Positions 53,055-63,267 are shown, counted from the first letter of the stretch. The stretch is DNA of 64,000 nt from Psychroserpens sp. Hel_I_66 (GCF_000799465.1 NZ_JUGU01000001.1:2624501-2688500), one strand, 5' to 3'. Notes: generated by a model not told the origin, from the letters alone. A program made the numbers and translations.

Positions 53055-53081
53055 CTATTATTAAATTTTAAATGTGTGTAA

Positions 53082-53591
53082 TTAATCCAAATTAGGAATA
53101 CGTAACACTTGCCCAACATAAATCTTATCTGGATCTGTTAGCATTGGTTTATTTGCTTCAAAAATTTGTGGGTATTTCATGGCATCACCATAATAGTGTT
53201 TTGCAATTTTACCTAAAGTGTCTCCACTAACTACTGCGTGGAATTTTGCTTCTGGTTCTGGATTTTCAACAGTCATTTGATCATCTACTTGAGAGATTCC
53301 TGCTGTGTTACCGACTACCAATACTACTTTCTCTTTTGTGGCTTGATCGTGTGCTTCACCAGAGACTCTTGCCATTTCATCCTCCACGTAAACTTTTAGG
53401 TTTTCAACATCCAGTTGTAAATCCCTAATTGTTTCTTCCATATTTCTTGCTGCTGCTTCTTCTAGACGTAACTCTGTTGCATCTGCTTCTCTAGTTGCTT
53501 TTGCTCTTGCTTCAGCTGCTTCTTCTTCTGTTGTTTTTCCTATTCCGAAGACTTTTGCTCCTGCGTTTTTAATAAATGAAAATAATCCCAT
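53082..53591 (-). CDS. lysM: LysM-domain protein, Kbp/YgaU-like
   Basis: 169 residues. It begins MGLFSFIKNAGAKVFG, then a helical, Ala/Glu-rich part and a BON-like segment (about 45-100, RDLQLDVENLKVYVED...KVVLVVGNTAGISQV), and ends in a LysM domain (about 117-166, HAVVSGDTLGKIAKHYYG). The BON plus LysM arrangement is that of YgaU/Kbp, a potassium-binding cytoplasmic protein in E. coli. There is no signal peptide, in line with that. Monocistronic, with its own terminator. Confidence 0.82.
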   Translation of the reverse strand: MGLFSFIKNAGAKVFGIGKTTEEEAAEARAKATREADATELRLEEAAARNMEETIRDLQLDVENLKVYVEDEMARVSGEAHDQATKEKVVLVVGNTAGISQVDDQMTVENPEPEAKFHAVVSGDTLGKIAKHYYGDAMKYPQIFEANKPMLTDPDKIYVGQVLRIPNLD

Positions 53592-53793
53592 AGTTGTTTT
53601 TGGTTTTTATGAACTGTTGTTGATTGGATATTTCCGAAAAAAAAAATCCTTAAAGTTCTTGTTAATGTTATAACTGTAAAGTTGGCGAAAATCTTTTATA
53701 AATGCAATAATTATCAGTATTAAGACTATCGCTTTTCAATAATATTATGACACGTTTGCCCTGAGAATGTCACTCTGATTTTATTGAAAAAGA

Positions 53794-53827
53794 AAACGCC
53801 CAACTCAAATGAATGAGTTGGACGTTT
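53794..53827 (-). terminator. Terminator of the lipoprotein gene at 53853
   Basis: A 14-bp stem (one mismatch) around CCAACTCA/TGAGTTGG; on the minus strand it is followed by TCTTTTTC. The remaining part of the 53592-53852 gap is AT-rich, with nothing recognised. Confidence 0.65.
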
Positions 53828-53852
53828 CTGGAGACTAAATAACCAACCAAAT

Positions 53853-54803
53853 CTAGCTCCTTGTATTTACCCTTGGGTTATCTTTTTTAGCAGTTTTCTG
53901 CTTACGTTTTTTTAATTCTTTTTTACCTTCAATTTTTCGTCCCTGAGCATCGGTTTCTCTTAAGTATTGAATGTAACCTCGTCCTGTAAATTCGTAAACG
54001 GTTTCAGACGATGGATGGAACAATTCTATCCTTTGGTCATTTATAACGCTTAACTCAAAGTATTCATTGTCGAAGAAATCATAATCTAGTGTTAATGTTT
54101 TTAAGTACATATTGTTGCTCAAATTACCTACACCGTAGACTCCTGTATAATCCCAGAAAATATTGTCTGGATTTGAGATGTTTGCATCTTGTGAGCTTCT
54201 AAACTCTGAGTCATTTCCGCCAGCTAAAAACTGAAGGTAGTTCTCGTTATCAAATTCATTGATCGCTCCAAATTGACTGGTATATGTTTTTTCCCAGGCT
54301 TCATATTCTTGTAAGAAATAATGAATGTTATCATAAAACACAAAATCATAATCAAAAGTGCTTCTTTGGTAACCGTTCAAGAAATAGGAGGTATCATTGA
54401 AAGGGTTATATAATTCTATCGTGTTATTATCAATTTGATATACATCAAACGTTTCAAAACCATCAATATCGTGATTGATATCTAAAATCATATCATAAGT
54501 ATCATAAACACCAACATCAATACCATAACCGTTACCTTGATTTCCAAAACCTACAAGATTATTGTTTGCGAATAATACTCCGTTTCTAAAAGACATTGTA
54601 AATGCTATATCCAAAAATGGTGTTTCACCATACCCAGTGGTTTGATTGAGGTCAACATACCATAACTCATAAGAATTCAATAATTGATTTAGAGAAATCG
54701 ATGGGTTATTATTATAATCGTTCACAATAATCTCGTCTGTATAACATGACGTGAATAATGTCGCTGTTAAAGCAAAACCTAAAAGTAGTTTCATCGTTCT
54801 CAT
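53853..54803 (-). CDS. Lipoprotein of unknown function
   Basis: 316 residues. A lipoprotein signal ends in TLFTSC (Cys20), followed by a beta-rich body with SYELWYVDLN, FLDIAFTMSFRNGVLFANNN and a repeat-like pair of DYDF segments, then a very basic tail (KKELKKRKQKTAKK). Homologues in Flavobacteriaceae are often mislabelled as nicotinate-mononucleotide adenylyltransferases, but no nucleotidyltransferase motif (HxGH) is present. It is probably anchored to the outer membrane. Start ATG 54803 or ATG 54794 are equally good. Single gene, divergent from gpsA. Confidence 0.7.
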   Translation of the reverse strand: MRTMKLLLGFALTATLFTSCYTDEIIVNDYNNNPSISLNQLLNSYELWYVDLNQTTGYGETPFLDIAFTMSFRNGVLFANNNLVGFGNQGNGYGIDVGVYDTYDMILDINHDIDGFETFDVYQIDNNTIELYNPFNDTSYFLNGYQRSTFDYDFVFYDNIHYFLQEYEAWEKTYTSQFGAINEFDNENYLQFLAGGNDSEFRSSQDANISNPDNIFWDYTGVYGVGNLSNNMYLKTLTLDYDFFDNEYFELSVINDQRIELFHPSSETVYEFTGRGYIQYLRETDAQGRKIEGKKELKKRKQKTAKKDNPRVNTRS

Positions 54804-54956
54804 AATCGTTCGTTTTTGTGATTTCTATATTATAGATTTCAAAACGCGTGCCAAAAATAAAAGTTGCTTTGTTTTCTCTTCGGAAATAGGCCATAAAATG
54901 CTTATTTTTGAAACAACATATTATGAGTTTTTAAAACAAAGATTGATACACGGTAT

Positions 54957-55958
54957 ATGAGTGAGCCATTAAAATATGCAGTATTTGGAGCAGGAAGTTG
55001 GGCAACAGCAATTGTTAAAATGCTTTGCGAAAATCTAGATGAAGTGGGTTGGTACATGCGTAGTGTTTACACTAAAGAACATTTAATAAAAGAGCAACAT
55101 AACCCAAGTTATTTAAGCTCTGTAGAATTTAATATCAAACAACTTAAACTAAGCAATGATATTAATGAAATTGCTGAGTGGGCAGATGTTTTGATTTTTG
55201 TAATCCCGTCTGCTTTTATCCATGGAGAATTACAAAAACTAACGATCGATATATCTAATAAAACGATTGTTTCCGCAGTAAAAGGGATTATGCCAGAAAC
55301 AGGCAAATTGGTTGGTGAGCAATTTCATGATGAATATAATATCCCTTTTGAAAATATTGCAGTGATTGCAGGACCTTGCCACGCAGAGGAAGTTGCTCTT
55401 GAGCGATTATCATATTTAACGATTTCTTGCGATGATGCCAAAAAAGCCCAGCATATAGCAGACGCTTTATCTAGCGACTACATCAAGACCAAAATTAGCG
55501 ACGATATCATTGGTACAGAATACGCAGTAATGTTAAAGAATATTTATGCTATTGCTGCAGGTATTGCTCATGGTTTAGGATATGGTGATAATTTTCAAAG
55601 TGTGTTGATGAGCAATGCGATTAGAGAGATGAAGCGATTTATCAAAAAAATGCACAAGATGAAACGTAACATCAATGACTCTGCTTATTTGGGAGATTTA
55701 TTGGTGACCGGTTATTCTACGTTTTCCCGAAACCGAATGTTTGGAAATATGATTGGAAAGGGCTACACCGTAAAATCTGCACAAATGGAAATGAGCATGG
55801 TTGCTGAAGGGTATTACGCCACAAAAAGTGCACATGAACTCAACAAAAAGAATAAAAAGAAAACTCGACTTCCTATTATAAATGCGGTTTATGAGATTTT
55901 GTATGAGAACAAGAATCCCAAGAAAGTTTTTGGGAAATTGACAGATAAACTTGACTAG
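54957..55958 (+). CDS. gpsA: Glycerol-3-phosphate dehydrogenase [NAD(P)+]
   Basis: 333 residues. The dinucleotide-binding loop GAGSWATA (about 10-17), catalytic Lys in VSAVKGI and LKNIYAIAAGIAHGLGYGDN, and IAGPCHAEEVA are typical of GpsA. It reduces dihydroxyacetone phosphate to sn-glycerol 3-phosphate, the backbone for phospholipids. In many family members the binding loop reads GxGxWGTA; the change here (WATA) is conservative. Monocistronic on the plus strand. Confidence 0.9.
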   Translation: MSEPLKYAVFGAGSWATAIVKMLCENLDEVGWYMRSVYTKEHLIKEQHNPSYLSSVEFNIKQLKLSNDINEIAEWADVLIFVIPSAFIHGELQKLTIDISNKTIVSAVKGIMPETGKLVGEQFHDEYNIPFENIAVIAGPCHAEEVALERLSYLTISCDDAKKAQHIADALSSDYIKTKISDDIIGTEYAVMLKNIYAIAAGIAHGLGYGDNFQSVLMSNAIREMKRFIKKMHKMKRNINDSAYLGDLLVTGYSTFSRNRMFGNMIGKGYTVKSAQMEMSMVAEGYYATKSAHELNKKNKKKTRLPIINAVYEILYENKNPKKVFGKLTDKLD

Positions 55959-56014
55959 CTGTTGCCTATTAGCCTTTTACCATTAGCTCAAAGCCAACCG
56001 CCAAATGCTATAAG

Positions 56015-56410
56015 CTATTTGACCAAAACCCCTTTCAACTGCATTAAGGGAATTGTTTGTAAAGCCTTTGTATTAATCGTATTTTTTCTAAAGAGATATG
56101 TTTTATCGCACATTTGATTACCCTCAAAAAACGTGACTTTAAATTCATTGTTTAGTTGAAGTACTTCATTTTGCATAAATTCAATCTTAGCGTAGCTTCT
56201 TGCTGGTAAAAGCGATATTGTATGACGCATTGGAGGTGTCATTTTTTCTTCGGAATAACCTTTCGATACAATCAAAACGGTATCTAAGTCGACATCTTTG
56301 TTATTGATGATGTAAGCATTCCAATCATCTGTTTTATATTCTGGATGCTGTTCTTGAACAACTGCAACGAATACGTCTTCTACTTTTGGGATGTGGATGT
56401 CCTTTTTCAT
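56015..56410 (-). CDS. Conserved hypothetical protein downstream of the efflux operon
   Basis: 131 residues, cytoplasmic, beta-rich, with VAVVQEQHPEYKTDDWNAYIIN, MRHTISLLPARSYAKIEF and a conserved-looking FFEGNQMCDKTYLF. It has no recognised domain, although I have the impression of a family common in Flavobacteriaceae. It lies 17 bp after the TetR gene on the same strand and may be transcribed with the efflux operon, but it could also be independent. Confidence 0.6.
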   Translation of the reverse strand: MKKDIHIPKVEDVFVAVVQEQHPEYKTDDWNAYIINNKDVDLDTVLIVSKGYSEEKMTPPMRHTISLLPARSYAKIEFMQNEVLQLNNEFKVTFFEGNQMCDKTYLFRKNTINTKALQTIPLMQLKGVLVK

Positions 56411-56427
56411 ATTTCAAAAATAATAAA

Positions 56428-57021
56428 CTATTCAAAATAAGAATTAGAATAGTTACTTGTTATTATTCCTTTTAAATTATAAACCACTAAATGCTTAAAA
56501 AGCTCTTCTGTTGGGTATGCTTCAGATAAATTATTCTCTTTAAATATGAGATTATCGATCCTATAAAAATAAATTCTGACTATTAATTCTAAATTAATTT
56601 CCTTTTTAACACTACCAGATTCTTGTGCTTGCTTAAATAATTCAAAAACTATACGATTTGACAGTTCATCAACAAACTCATTAAATAAAGTTATTGCTTT
56701 TGGGTAATACTTCTCGAGCCCAAAAAGGAAAGAGGGCTTAAAGTATTTTAAATACTCAAACCCTTTTTTGTAAATTAGAATAACGCATAAAATAGGGTCC
56801 TTTCCATTACTTGCAATCAAACTATTTATATCTTTTTTATAATCATTTAACAAGCTTTCAATACTTGAAGTGACTAAATCTTCTTTATTATCAAAAAACG
56901 TGTATATCGTTTTTTTAGAAATACCAAGCTCATTTGCTAACTCATCTAAAGTAACGTGCTTGCTTCCAAATTGGGTAAACTTATTTACAGAATATTTTAA
57001 TAATTCTTCTTTAGTAATCAT
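56428..57021 (-). CDS. TetR/AcrR-family transcriptional regulator
   Basis: 197 residues. The N-terminal HTH (about 8-52) reads VNKFTQFGSKHVTLDELANELGISKKTIYTFFDNKEDLV, the usual TetR form; the ligand-binding C-domain is divergent. It is the fifth gene of the GbsR-adaptor-pump-channel series, 9 bp after the outer-membrane channel gene, so it likely responds to substrates of the pump and represses part of the operon. No palindrome of its own was seen in the short intergenic gap. Confidence 0.87.
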   Translation of the reverse strand: MITKEELLKYSVNKFTQFGSKHVTLDELANELGISKKTIYTFFDNKEDLVTSSIESLLNDYKKDINSLIASNGKDPILCVILIYKKGFEYLKYFKPSFLFGLEKYYPKAITLFNEFVDELSNRIVFELFKQAQESGSVKKEINLELIVRIYFYRIDNLIFKENNLSEAYPTEELFKHLVVYNLKGIITSNYSNSYFE

Positions 57022-57030
57022 CCTTAGATT

Positions 57031-58452
57031 TTACCTCCAACCACCGCCAAGGGCTTCGTATAAATCCACAATAGAGACCAATTGTTGTAATCTACTGTCT
57101 ATAATATTTAGTTCTGCGTTTAAAGCGCTTTCCCTTGCTGTTAACAAATCTAGATAATTTGCATAACCATTTTTTAGCAACTCTTCAGAATTTGACTCAG
57201 CTGTACGCAATGCTTCAACCTCATTTTTTCTGAATTCGTATTTTCTAGTTTCAGATTCGTAAGAAAATAAAGCATTGGACACTTCACTTGCAGAAACTAA
57301 TAAGGTCTTTTTAAACTCAAGTAAAGATTGCTCCTGCTGCGCTATGGCAACTTCTTTCTCTGTTCTAAGTTGTCGCTTATTAAATAAGGGTTGCATTAAT
57401 CCTCCAACAATATTTGCGAAAAATGAGTTTGCACTTAATAATTTATCTAATTCCAAACTTTGTAAGCCTCCAGAAGCTGTTAATGTCAATGACGGATACA
57501 AATTGCTTTTAGCCACATTTGTCAATTCAAAAGATTGGATCAAATTGTATTCCGCAGCCATAACGTCTGGTCGATTGCTAAGCAAAGACGCTGGTACGCC
57601 AAGTTTTATTTCTTGTTCTATTTTCTGAAGGTCTAAAGAACTTCTTTCAAAATTTTGAGGTGCTTTTCCCAATAAAATACTTAAGGTATTTTCTGTTTTA
57701 AAAATAGCAGTTTCAACATCTACCTGTAAGGCTTTAACATTATTATATTGCGCTATGTTTTGATCTACAGCAACTTGAGTTACCTGTCCCGCGTCTTTTA
57801 ACGCTTTAATCGTCTCCACACCACTTTCTCGAGTTGCGATGGTTTGCTTTGTAACTTCCAATTGCGCATCCAAAGCTAATAAATTATAATAGGTGTTCGC
57901 AATGCTTGAAATCAACTGTGTCTTTACAGCTTGATGACCTGCAACACTTTGTAGATAAGCTGCTTGAGTTGCTCTTTTATTACTTCTTATTTTTCCCCAT
58001 ATATCTGCTTCCCAAGAGAGGTTTGCAGTAATATCAAATTGATCTGTTGAAGTGTCATTCAAAAACGCACCAAATTGGCTGTTTTTGGATAATTCTTGAT
58101 GCGTCCAATTTGTACCTATATTCGCAGATGGAAAATAGCCAGCTCTCCCTTGTTTTGCATAAGCTTCCGCAGCTATCATTTGCTGAATGGCAATACGTAC
58201 GTCCATGTTGTTCTGCAATCCTTCTTCTATATATTTTTGAAGGTATTGATCTGAAAACAGATTTTTCCAAGAAACATCTGCCATAGACACGCTATCTGTT
58301 GGTAAATTTTCTGTTCTGTAAAGTGCTTCTGTTTCGATATTTAATTCTGGTCTCTCATAATCCTTTGCCACAAAACAACTTTGCAACGTCAAGGCTACCA
58401 CCAATATTAAAGCACCTTTGCTGAAATTTTTATATTTTAAAATTGATTTCAT
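57031..58452 (-). CDS. Outer-membrane efflux channel, NodT/OprM type
   Basis: 473 residues from ATG 58452; an in-frame TTG at 58467 overlaps the pump gene and is not needed. Lipobox LTLQSC (Cys26), then two TolC-type repeats with the long helical barrel: VSWKNLFSDQYLQKYIEEGLQ, LSWEADIWGKIRSNKRA, LGVPASLLSNRPDVMAAEYNL and SNALFSYESETRKYEF. It forms the trimeric outer-membrane exit of the RND pump encoded just before it, starting 4 bp behind the pump stop codon. Confidence 0.9.
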   Translation of the reverse strand: MKSILKYKNFSKGALILVVALTLQSCFVAKDYERPELNIETEALYRTENLPTDSVSMADVSWKNLFSDQYLQKYIEEGLQNNMDVRIAIQQMIAAEAYAKQGRAGYFPSANIGTNWTHQELSKNSQFGAFLNDTSTDQFDITANLSWEADIWGKIRSNKRATQAAYLQSVAGHQAVKTQLISSIANTYYNLLALDAQLEVTKQTIATRESGVETIKALKDAGQVTQVAVDQNIAQYNNVKALQVDVETAIFKTENTLSILLGKAPQNFERSSLDLQKIEQEIKLGVPASLLSNRPDVMAAEYNLIQSFELTNVAKSNLYPSLTLTASGGLQSLELDKLLSANSFFANIVGGLMQPLFNKRQLRTEKEVAIAQQEQSLLEFKKTLLVSASEVSNALFSYESETRKYEFRKNEVEALRTAESNSEELLKNGYANYLDLLTARESALNAELNIIDSRLQQLVSIVDLYEALGGGWR

Positions 58453-58456
58453 CGTT

Positions 58457-61400
58457 TTATTCTTCAATAGATTTTACTGTTGGTTTACTCGATATTTTTT
58501 CTTGTAACCATTGAAATAATATAAATAGGATAGGAATAACGAAAACTCCTAAAAGTGTCCCGATTAACATACCACCTGCTGCTCCTGTACCAATGGAGTT
58601 ATTACCTTCAGAGCCCACTCCTTTTGCCAATACCAAAGGCATTAAACCTAAGATAAATGCAAATGAGGTCATTAAAATTGGACGCAAACGAGATTTAGCA
58701 CCATTAATCGCTGCGTTAACAATGCTCTCACCGTTTTTTCTGCGTTGTATTGCAAACTCTACGATAAGTATGGCATTTTTGGCCAGTAGACCAATGAGCA
58801 TGATTAAGGCAATTTGAAAATAAATGTTGTTTTCTAATCCAAAAAGTTTCGTGCTAATATAGGCTCCAAAAACACCAAATGGTAATGATAATACCACTGC
58901 AAAAGGCAGCAAATAACTCTCATATTGCGCGCTTAATAAGAAATACACAAACAGAATACTTAATATAAATATAAAGGTGGTTTGGTTTCCTGCGTTTACT
59001 TCTTCACGGGTTAAACCAGAATAAGCAACTGTATAATTACTTGGTAATTTTGCAACCTCTTCTTCAATAACCCTTATGGCATCTCCAGTACTAAACCCTT
59101 CATTTGTTGCACCCGTTATGGTTGTTGAATTGAATAAATTGAAACGTGTTACCGATTGCGGTCCATACACACGTTTTAAAGTAACAAACTGAGTGATTGG
59201 TGTCATTTCTCCGGTCTCTGTTCTTACATACATGCTATTTAGTGCGCTTTCATCTGCCCTATCTTCTGGTAGCGCTTGAATGTAAACCCTAAATTGTTTT
59301 CCAAATTTAGAAAAATCAGAAGCATAAACACCTCCAATATAGCCTTGTAATGTTGAAAAAATACTGGTAACCGAAACCCCTTTTTCTTTAGCCAATGGCA
59401 CATTGACTTCCATTTCGTACTGCGGATAATTTGTACTGAAAGATGACGTCGCATATTTAATTTCTGGATGACTCATCAAAGCGCCAGAGAATTCCTTATT
59501 GGCTTGGTCTAAATCGGTAAATTCTCCTCCAAATTTATCTAATAAATTAACCTCAAACCCTGCTGAATTTCCAAAACCACGAATACTTGGTGGTGAGAAG
59601 AAAATAATTTTTGCCTCTGGGATTGTGGAAGCAATGCCAAATAATTTTCCTGTTATTGTTTCTACTGAAAGTGAAGCATCTCCACGTTCTCCCCAATCTT
59701 CAAGTTTAATAATACCAAAACCATAATTACTACCTGCTCCAGAAATTAAGCTTCTACCCTTAATAAAATTGACCGCATTGACACCATCTACACCTTCAAT
59801 TTTACTATATAAATCCTTAGAAACCGCATTGGTTCTGTCTAATGAAGCACCAGGTGGTAATTCTATATTTGCAAAAATAATTCCTCTATCTTCATTTGGT
59901 ACAAATCCTGTAGGTGTTGTTGTAGATGCCCAATAAATACCAACTCCAGCAATAACTAGCAATAGAACCGAAATGATCTTTCTCTTATATAAAAACTCAA
60001 GGGATTTACCATAACGATTAACTGTAGCATTAAACCCTCTATTAAATAAGGTGTAAAAACGCTTCAAAGGACCTTTTCCCTTAAGGTCTTCGTCTTCTTT
60101 ATGTTCTTTCAAAAATAAAGCGCACAATGCAGGACTTAATGTTAACGCATTGACCGCGGAAATTAAAATAGCTATAATTAAGGTGACGCCAAATTGCTCA
60201 TAAAATACGCCTGTTGGACCTGTTACAAAAGTTACAGGAATAAATACCGCAGCCATTACCAATGTTATCGAGATAATAGCTCCAGAAATTTCATTCATCG
60301 CTGTTAATGTTGCTTTTTTAGGGTTGTGTTCTCCTTCATCCATTTTAGCATGTACTGCCTCGACGACCACAATAGCATCATCAACCACAATGCCTATGGC
60401 AAGCACCAAAGCAAAGAGTGTTAAAAGATTGATAGAATAGCCAAAAACATTTAAGAAAAAGAATGTACCTATAATAGAAACAGGAACTGCAATTGCAGGT
60501 ATCAATGTAGAACGAAAATCTTGTAAGAAAATAAATACCACTAAAAACACTAGTAAAAAAGCCTCTAACAATGTGCTCACTACTTTTTCAATAGAAGCAT
60601 TTAAGAATAAACTTGTATCATATGGTACAAAAATATCTAAACCCTCAGGAAGGTCTTTTTTTACTGCTTCTAAAGTCGTTTTAATATTCTCTATAATCTC
60701 TTGTGCATTAGAACCCTTTGTTTGAAAGATCCCCGTAAATACCGCAGGATTTCCCAAACTCATCGCATTTGAAGAATAAGATTGTGCATCTAACTCAATG
60801 GTAGCTACATCCTTTAGACGCAAAAACTCTCCGTTTCCTAAAGCTTTAATTACGATATCGCTATACTGACTTTGGTTTTTAAAACGACCACTATAAGTTA
60901 ACGTGTAAGAGAATGATTCTCCGTTATTTTGACCTAAAGAACCTGCTGCAGCTTCTAAATTTTGTTCTGCTAATGCTGCTGAAATATCTGATGGAATTAA
61001 ATTATAGGCTGCTAATTTTTCTGGGTTTAACCAAATACGCATTGCATAATCTTGTTGTGAGAATACACTAACATCACCAACACCACTAATACGCTGCATG
61101 GCAGGAATCACATTTATTTTTAAATAATTCTGAATAAATGTAGCATCATAGTTATCACTTTCAGAATACATAGAGATAAACATCAACGCACTGGTCTCTT
61201 GTTTTTGTGTAGTAACACCAGTTTGAATCACCTCTTGAGGCAATAATGGGTTTGCTCTTGCCACACGGTTTTGTACGTTTACAGCTGCAATATCTGCATC
61301 AATTTGCTGGTCAAAATAAACTGTGATTTCCGCAGAACCCGTGTTAGATGCTGTAGAGGTAATATATGTCATACCTTCAACACCATTAATTTGTTCTTCT

Positions 61401-61594
61401 ATAGGGATTATGACACTCTCTAAAACCGTTTCTGCATTTGCTCCAGTATAATTTGCCGAAACCTTTATGGTTGGTGGTGCAATATCAGGATATTCTTCTA
61501 TAGGTAAACTCGTTATACTGATGACTCCAAGCATCACTATAATTATAGAAATTACTGTTGAAAGCACTGGTCTTTCAATAAATGTTTTTAACAT
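58457..61594 (-). CDS. RND multidrug efflux pump, HAE1 (AcrB/MexB) type
   Basis: 1045 residues with 12 membrane helices in two halves and two large periplasmic loops. TM4 carries the proton-relay Asp pair in GIVVDDAIVVVEAV, and the second half QIALIMLIGLLAKNAILIVEFA is typical of the AcrB group. The start FIERPVLSTVISIIIVMLG is also canonical. It exports hydrophobic compounds by proton exchange together with the adaptor encoded upstream and the channel encoded downstream. Its genes follow one another within 30 bp. Confidence 0.93.
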   Translation of the reverse strand: MLKTFIERPVLSTVISIIIVMLGVISITSLPIEEYPDIAPPTIKVSANYTGANAETVLESVIIPIEEQINGVEGMTYITSTASNTGSAEITVYFDQQIDADIAAVNVQNRVARANPLLPQEVIQTGVTTQKQETSALMFISMYSESDNYDATFIQNYLKINVIPAMQRISGVGDVSVFSQQDYAMRIWLNPEKLAAYNLIPSDISAALAEQNLEAAAGSLGQNNGESFSYTLTYSGRFKNQSQYSDIVIKALGNGEFLRLKDVATIELDAQSYSSNAMSLGNPAVFTGIFQTKGSNAQEIIENIKTTLEAVKKDLPEGLDIFVPYDTSLFLNASIEKVVSTLLEAFLLVFLVVFIFLQDFRSTLIPAIAVPVSIIGTFFFLNVFGYSINLLTLFALVLAIGIVVDDAIVVVEAVHAKMDEGEHNPKKATLTAMNEISGAIISITLVMAAVFIPVTFVTGPTGVFYEQFGVTLIIAILISAVNALTLSPALCALFLKEHKEDEDLKGKGPLKRFYTLFNRGFNATVNRYGKSLEFLYKRKIISVLLLVIAGVGIYWASTTTPTGFVPNEDRGIIFANIELPPGASLDRTNAVSKDLYSKIEGVDGVNAVNFIKGRSLISGAGSNYGFGIIKLEDWGERGDASLSVETITGKLFGIASTIPEAKIIFFSPPSIRGFGNSAGFEVNLLDKFGGEFTDLDQANKEFSGALMSHPEIKYATSSFSTNYPQYEMEVNVPLAKEKGVSVTSIFSTLQGYIGGVYASDFSKFGKQFRVYIQALPEDRADESALNSMYVRTETGEMTPITQFVTLKRVYGPQSVTRFNLFNSTTITGATNEGFSTGDAIRVIEEEVAKLPSNYTVAYSGLTREEVNAGNQTTFIFILSILFVYFLLSAQYESYLLPFAVVLSLPFGVFGAYISTKLFGLENNIYFQIALIMLIGLLAKNAILIVEFAIQRRKNGESIVNAAINGAKSRLRPILMTSFAFILGLMPLVLAKGVGSEGNNSIGTGAAGGMLIGTLLGVFVIPILFILFQWLQEKISSKPTVKSIEE

Positions 61595-61619
61595 GGATAC
61601 TGTTTTTTTTAGTTCGTTA

Positions 61620-62753
61620 CTAGTTTTTGAATAAAGTGGCTACAGGTTTAATAGCCTCTTCAAAAGGAATGTCTTGAGGAGTGATTGCCATTCCGTTTTT
61701 TAATTTACCAACACCAGCAACTACAATTTTATCATTTGCTTTTACACCAGATTCTACAACATAAAGATTGTCTACCGCTCCTTTAATCTTAATAATTGAA
61801 GTCGAGATTTTGTTGTCGTCTCCTAATTTAAAAATCATAATATTTCCTTGTTGTTCATAGGTAGCAGATTGTGGTACTACTACAGCATCTTTATATTCTA
61901 TAGGAAATCTTATTTTTCCAGAATTTCCATTGGTTAGGATTTCGTTTGGATTATCAAAAGCTGCCCTAATTTGAATGGTACCTGTACTTTGGTTTATTTG
62001 ACCAGTACTGGTTTGAATACGTCCTTTTTCAGAATAAATCTTACCATTTGCTAACACCAAACTTAAGTCTGGAGCATTTTTAATACGCTCTGCTTTTGTC
62101 TTTCCTTCAGATCGCTGTAAATGATCAATATATTGAGCTTCATTGAAACTGAAAAAAGCATATACTTGGTCTATTTCACTAACTGTCGTTAAGGGTTTTG
62201 TGTCGCTTGGACTAATTAACGCTCCTTCTCTAAAATTTATGGAACCTACGTAACCATCTATTGGACTTTTAATTGTTGCATAACCGATATTTGCAGAAAC
62301 ACCACTTAAATTTGCTTTTGCTTGGGCCAAATTTGCTTTTGCTGTTTCCAACTGTACCGGACTAATAATATCTTTCTCAACAAGTGGAATAAGTTTATTA
62401 ACTTCTACTTGTGCAACATTTACACGTGCTCTTGCTGCTCCAGCATCTTGACTTAATGCCTCTGTTTCTAATTTAAACAATAACTGTCCCTTGCTTACTT
62501 TTTGTCCTTCGTCAACAAAAACTTTCTCTATGTAACCAGATGTCTTAGCTCTAACATCACTGTTTACAATCCCTTCAATTGTTGCTGGGTAATCTGTAAA
62601 TCCAGTCACCGTTTTGTTTTGTAGTTGGGTTACTGGAAATGTAGGAGGTGTAGTTGATGCGGCTGCTTGTTGGTCTTTTTCTGCATTGCCACAACCAATA
62701 ATCACTAAAAATATACCTAGTGATAATAATGTATAGAAATTTTTGATTTTCAT
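61620..62753 (-). CDS. RND efflux periplasmic adaptor (AcrA/MexA type)
   Basis: 377 residues. Lipoprotein signal with Cys21 (FLVIIGC), lipoyl half-motifs (DVRAKTSGYIEKVFVDEGQKVS and IGYATIKSPIDGYVGSINF) around a helical hairpin (about 105-160) and a beta-barrel/membrane-proximal part. It bridges the pump in the inner membrane and the channel in the outer membrane. It is the second gene of the operon behind the GbsR-type regulator, 10 bp apart. Confidence 0.92.
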   Translation of the reverse strand: MKIKNFYTLLSLGIFLVIIGCGNAEKDQQAAASTTPPTFPVTQLQNKTVTGFTDYPATIEGIVNSDVRAKTSGYIEKVFVDEGQKVSKGQLLFKLETEALSQDAGAARARVNVAQVEVNKLIPLVEKDIISPVQLETAKANLAQAKANLSGVSANIGYATIKSPIDGYVGSINFREGALISPSDTKPLTTVSEIDQVYAFFSFNEAQYIDHLQRSEGKTKAERIKNAPDLSLVLANGKIYSEKGRIQTSTGQINQSTGTIQIRAAFDNPNEILTNGNSGKIRFPIEYKDAVVVPQSATYEQQGNIMIFKLGDDNKISTSIIKIKGAVDNLYVVESGVKANDKIVVAGVGKLKNGMAITPQDIPFEEAIKPVATLFKN

Positions 62754-62763
62754 TTTTTGAATT

Positions 62764-63267
62764 TTAAATATTGAATTGGTTATCTATTAATTTTATTCTC
62801 AACTCTTCTATAGATGCGCTCGCTTCATCTAAAAACTGGATGTAATCGTTGTGAAAATTTAAATCAAATTTTTCGGTATCATTTTCAACGCCTTGAGAGT
62901 TAATAGTTTGCTTGTAATCCTTGATTTGCAAGTGTAATTCTCTAACTTCTTTCCACTCATTGATCATATTATCAATGTGTTGCATTATCATGTCCTTATT
63001 GATAGTAAAGTATTTTTTACGATCTCCCGTTTTGGTGAAATACACAATCTTTTTTAAATCTTGTAAATGGTTGAGATGTGTTGAAATCGTACTTTTACTT
63101 GCACATAGAATAGTAACCATATCCTCAAATGTGGTCCCTTTTTTTCCAGTTAAAATAATGTAAGATAAAATTCTGGCTGCGACAGGTGCCAATTGATCTC
63201 TAGACTCTAAATGAACGCCTAGCTTTTCAACCAATGCCATTTTTTCTTTGCAGATATTTTTCTCCAT
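62764..63267 (-). CDS. GbsR/MarR-family transcriptional regulator
   Basis: 167 residues. A winged HTH at about 30-95 reads GTTFEDMVTILCASKSTISTHLNHLQDL and FTKTGDRKKYFTINKD, the pattern of GbsR-type MarR-family regulators; the rest is a helical dimerisation part. It is the first gene of the RND efflux operon. A perfect 9-bp inverted repeat (63338-63361) lies just upstream of the -7 box, so autorepression, relieved by a pump substrate, is likely. Confidence 0.85.
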   Translation of the reverse strand: MEKNICKEKMALVEKLGVHLESRDQLAPVAARILSYIILTGKKGTTFEDMVTILCASKSTISTHLNHLQDLKKIVYFTKTGDRKKYFTINKDMIMQHIDNMINEWKEVRELHLQIKDYKQTINSQGVENDTEKFDLNFHNDYIQFLDEASASIEELRIKLIDNQFNI

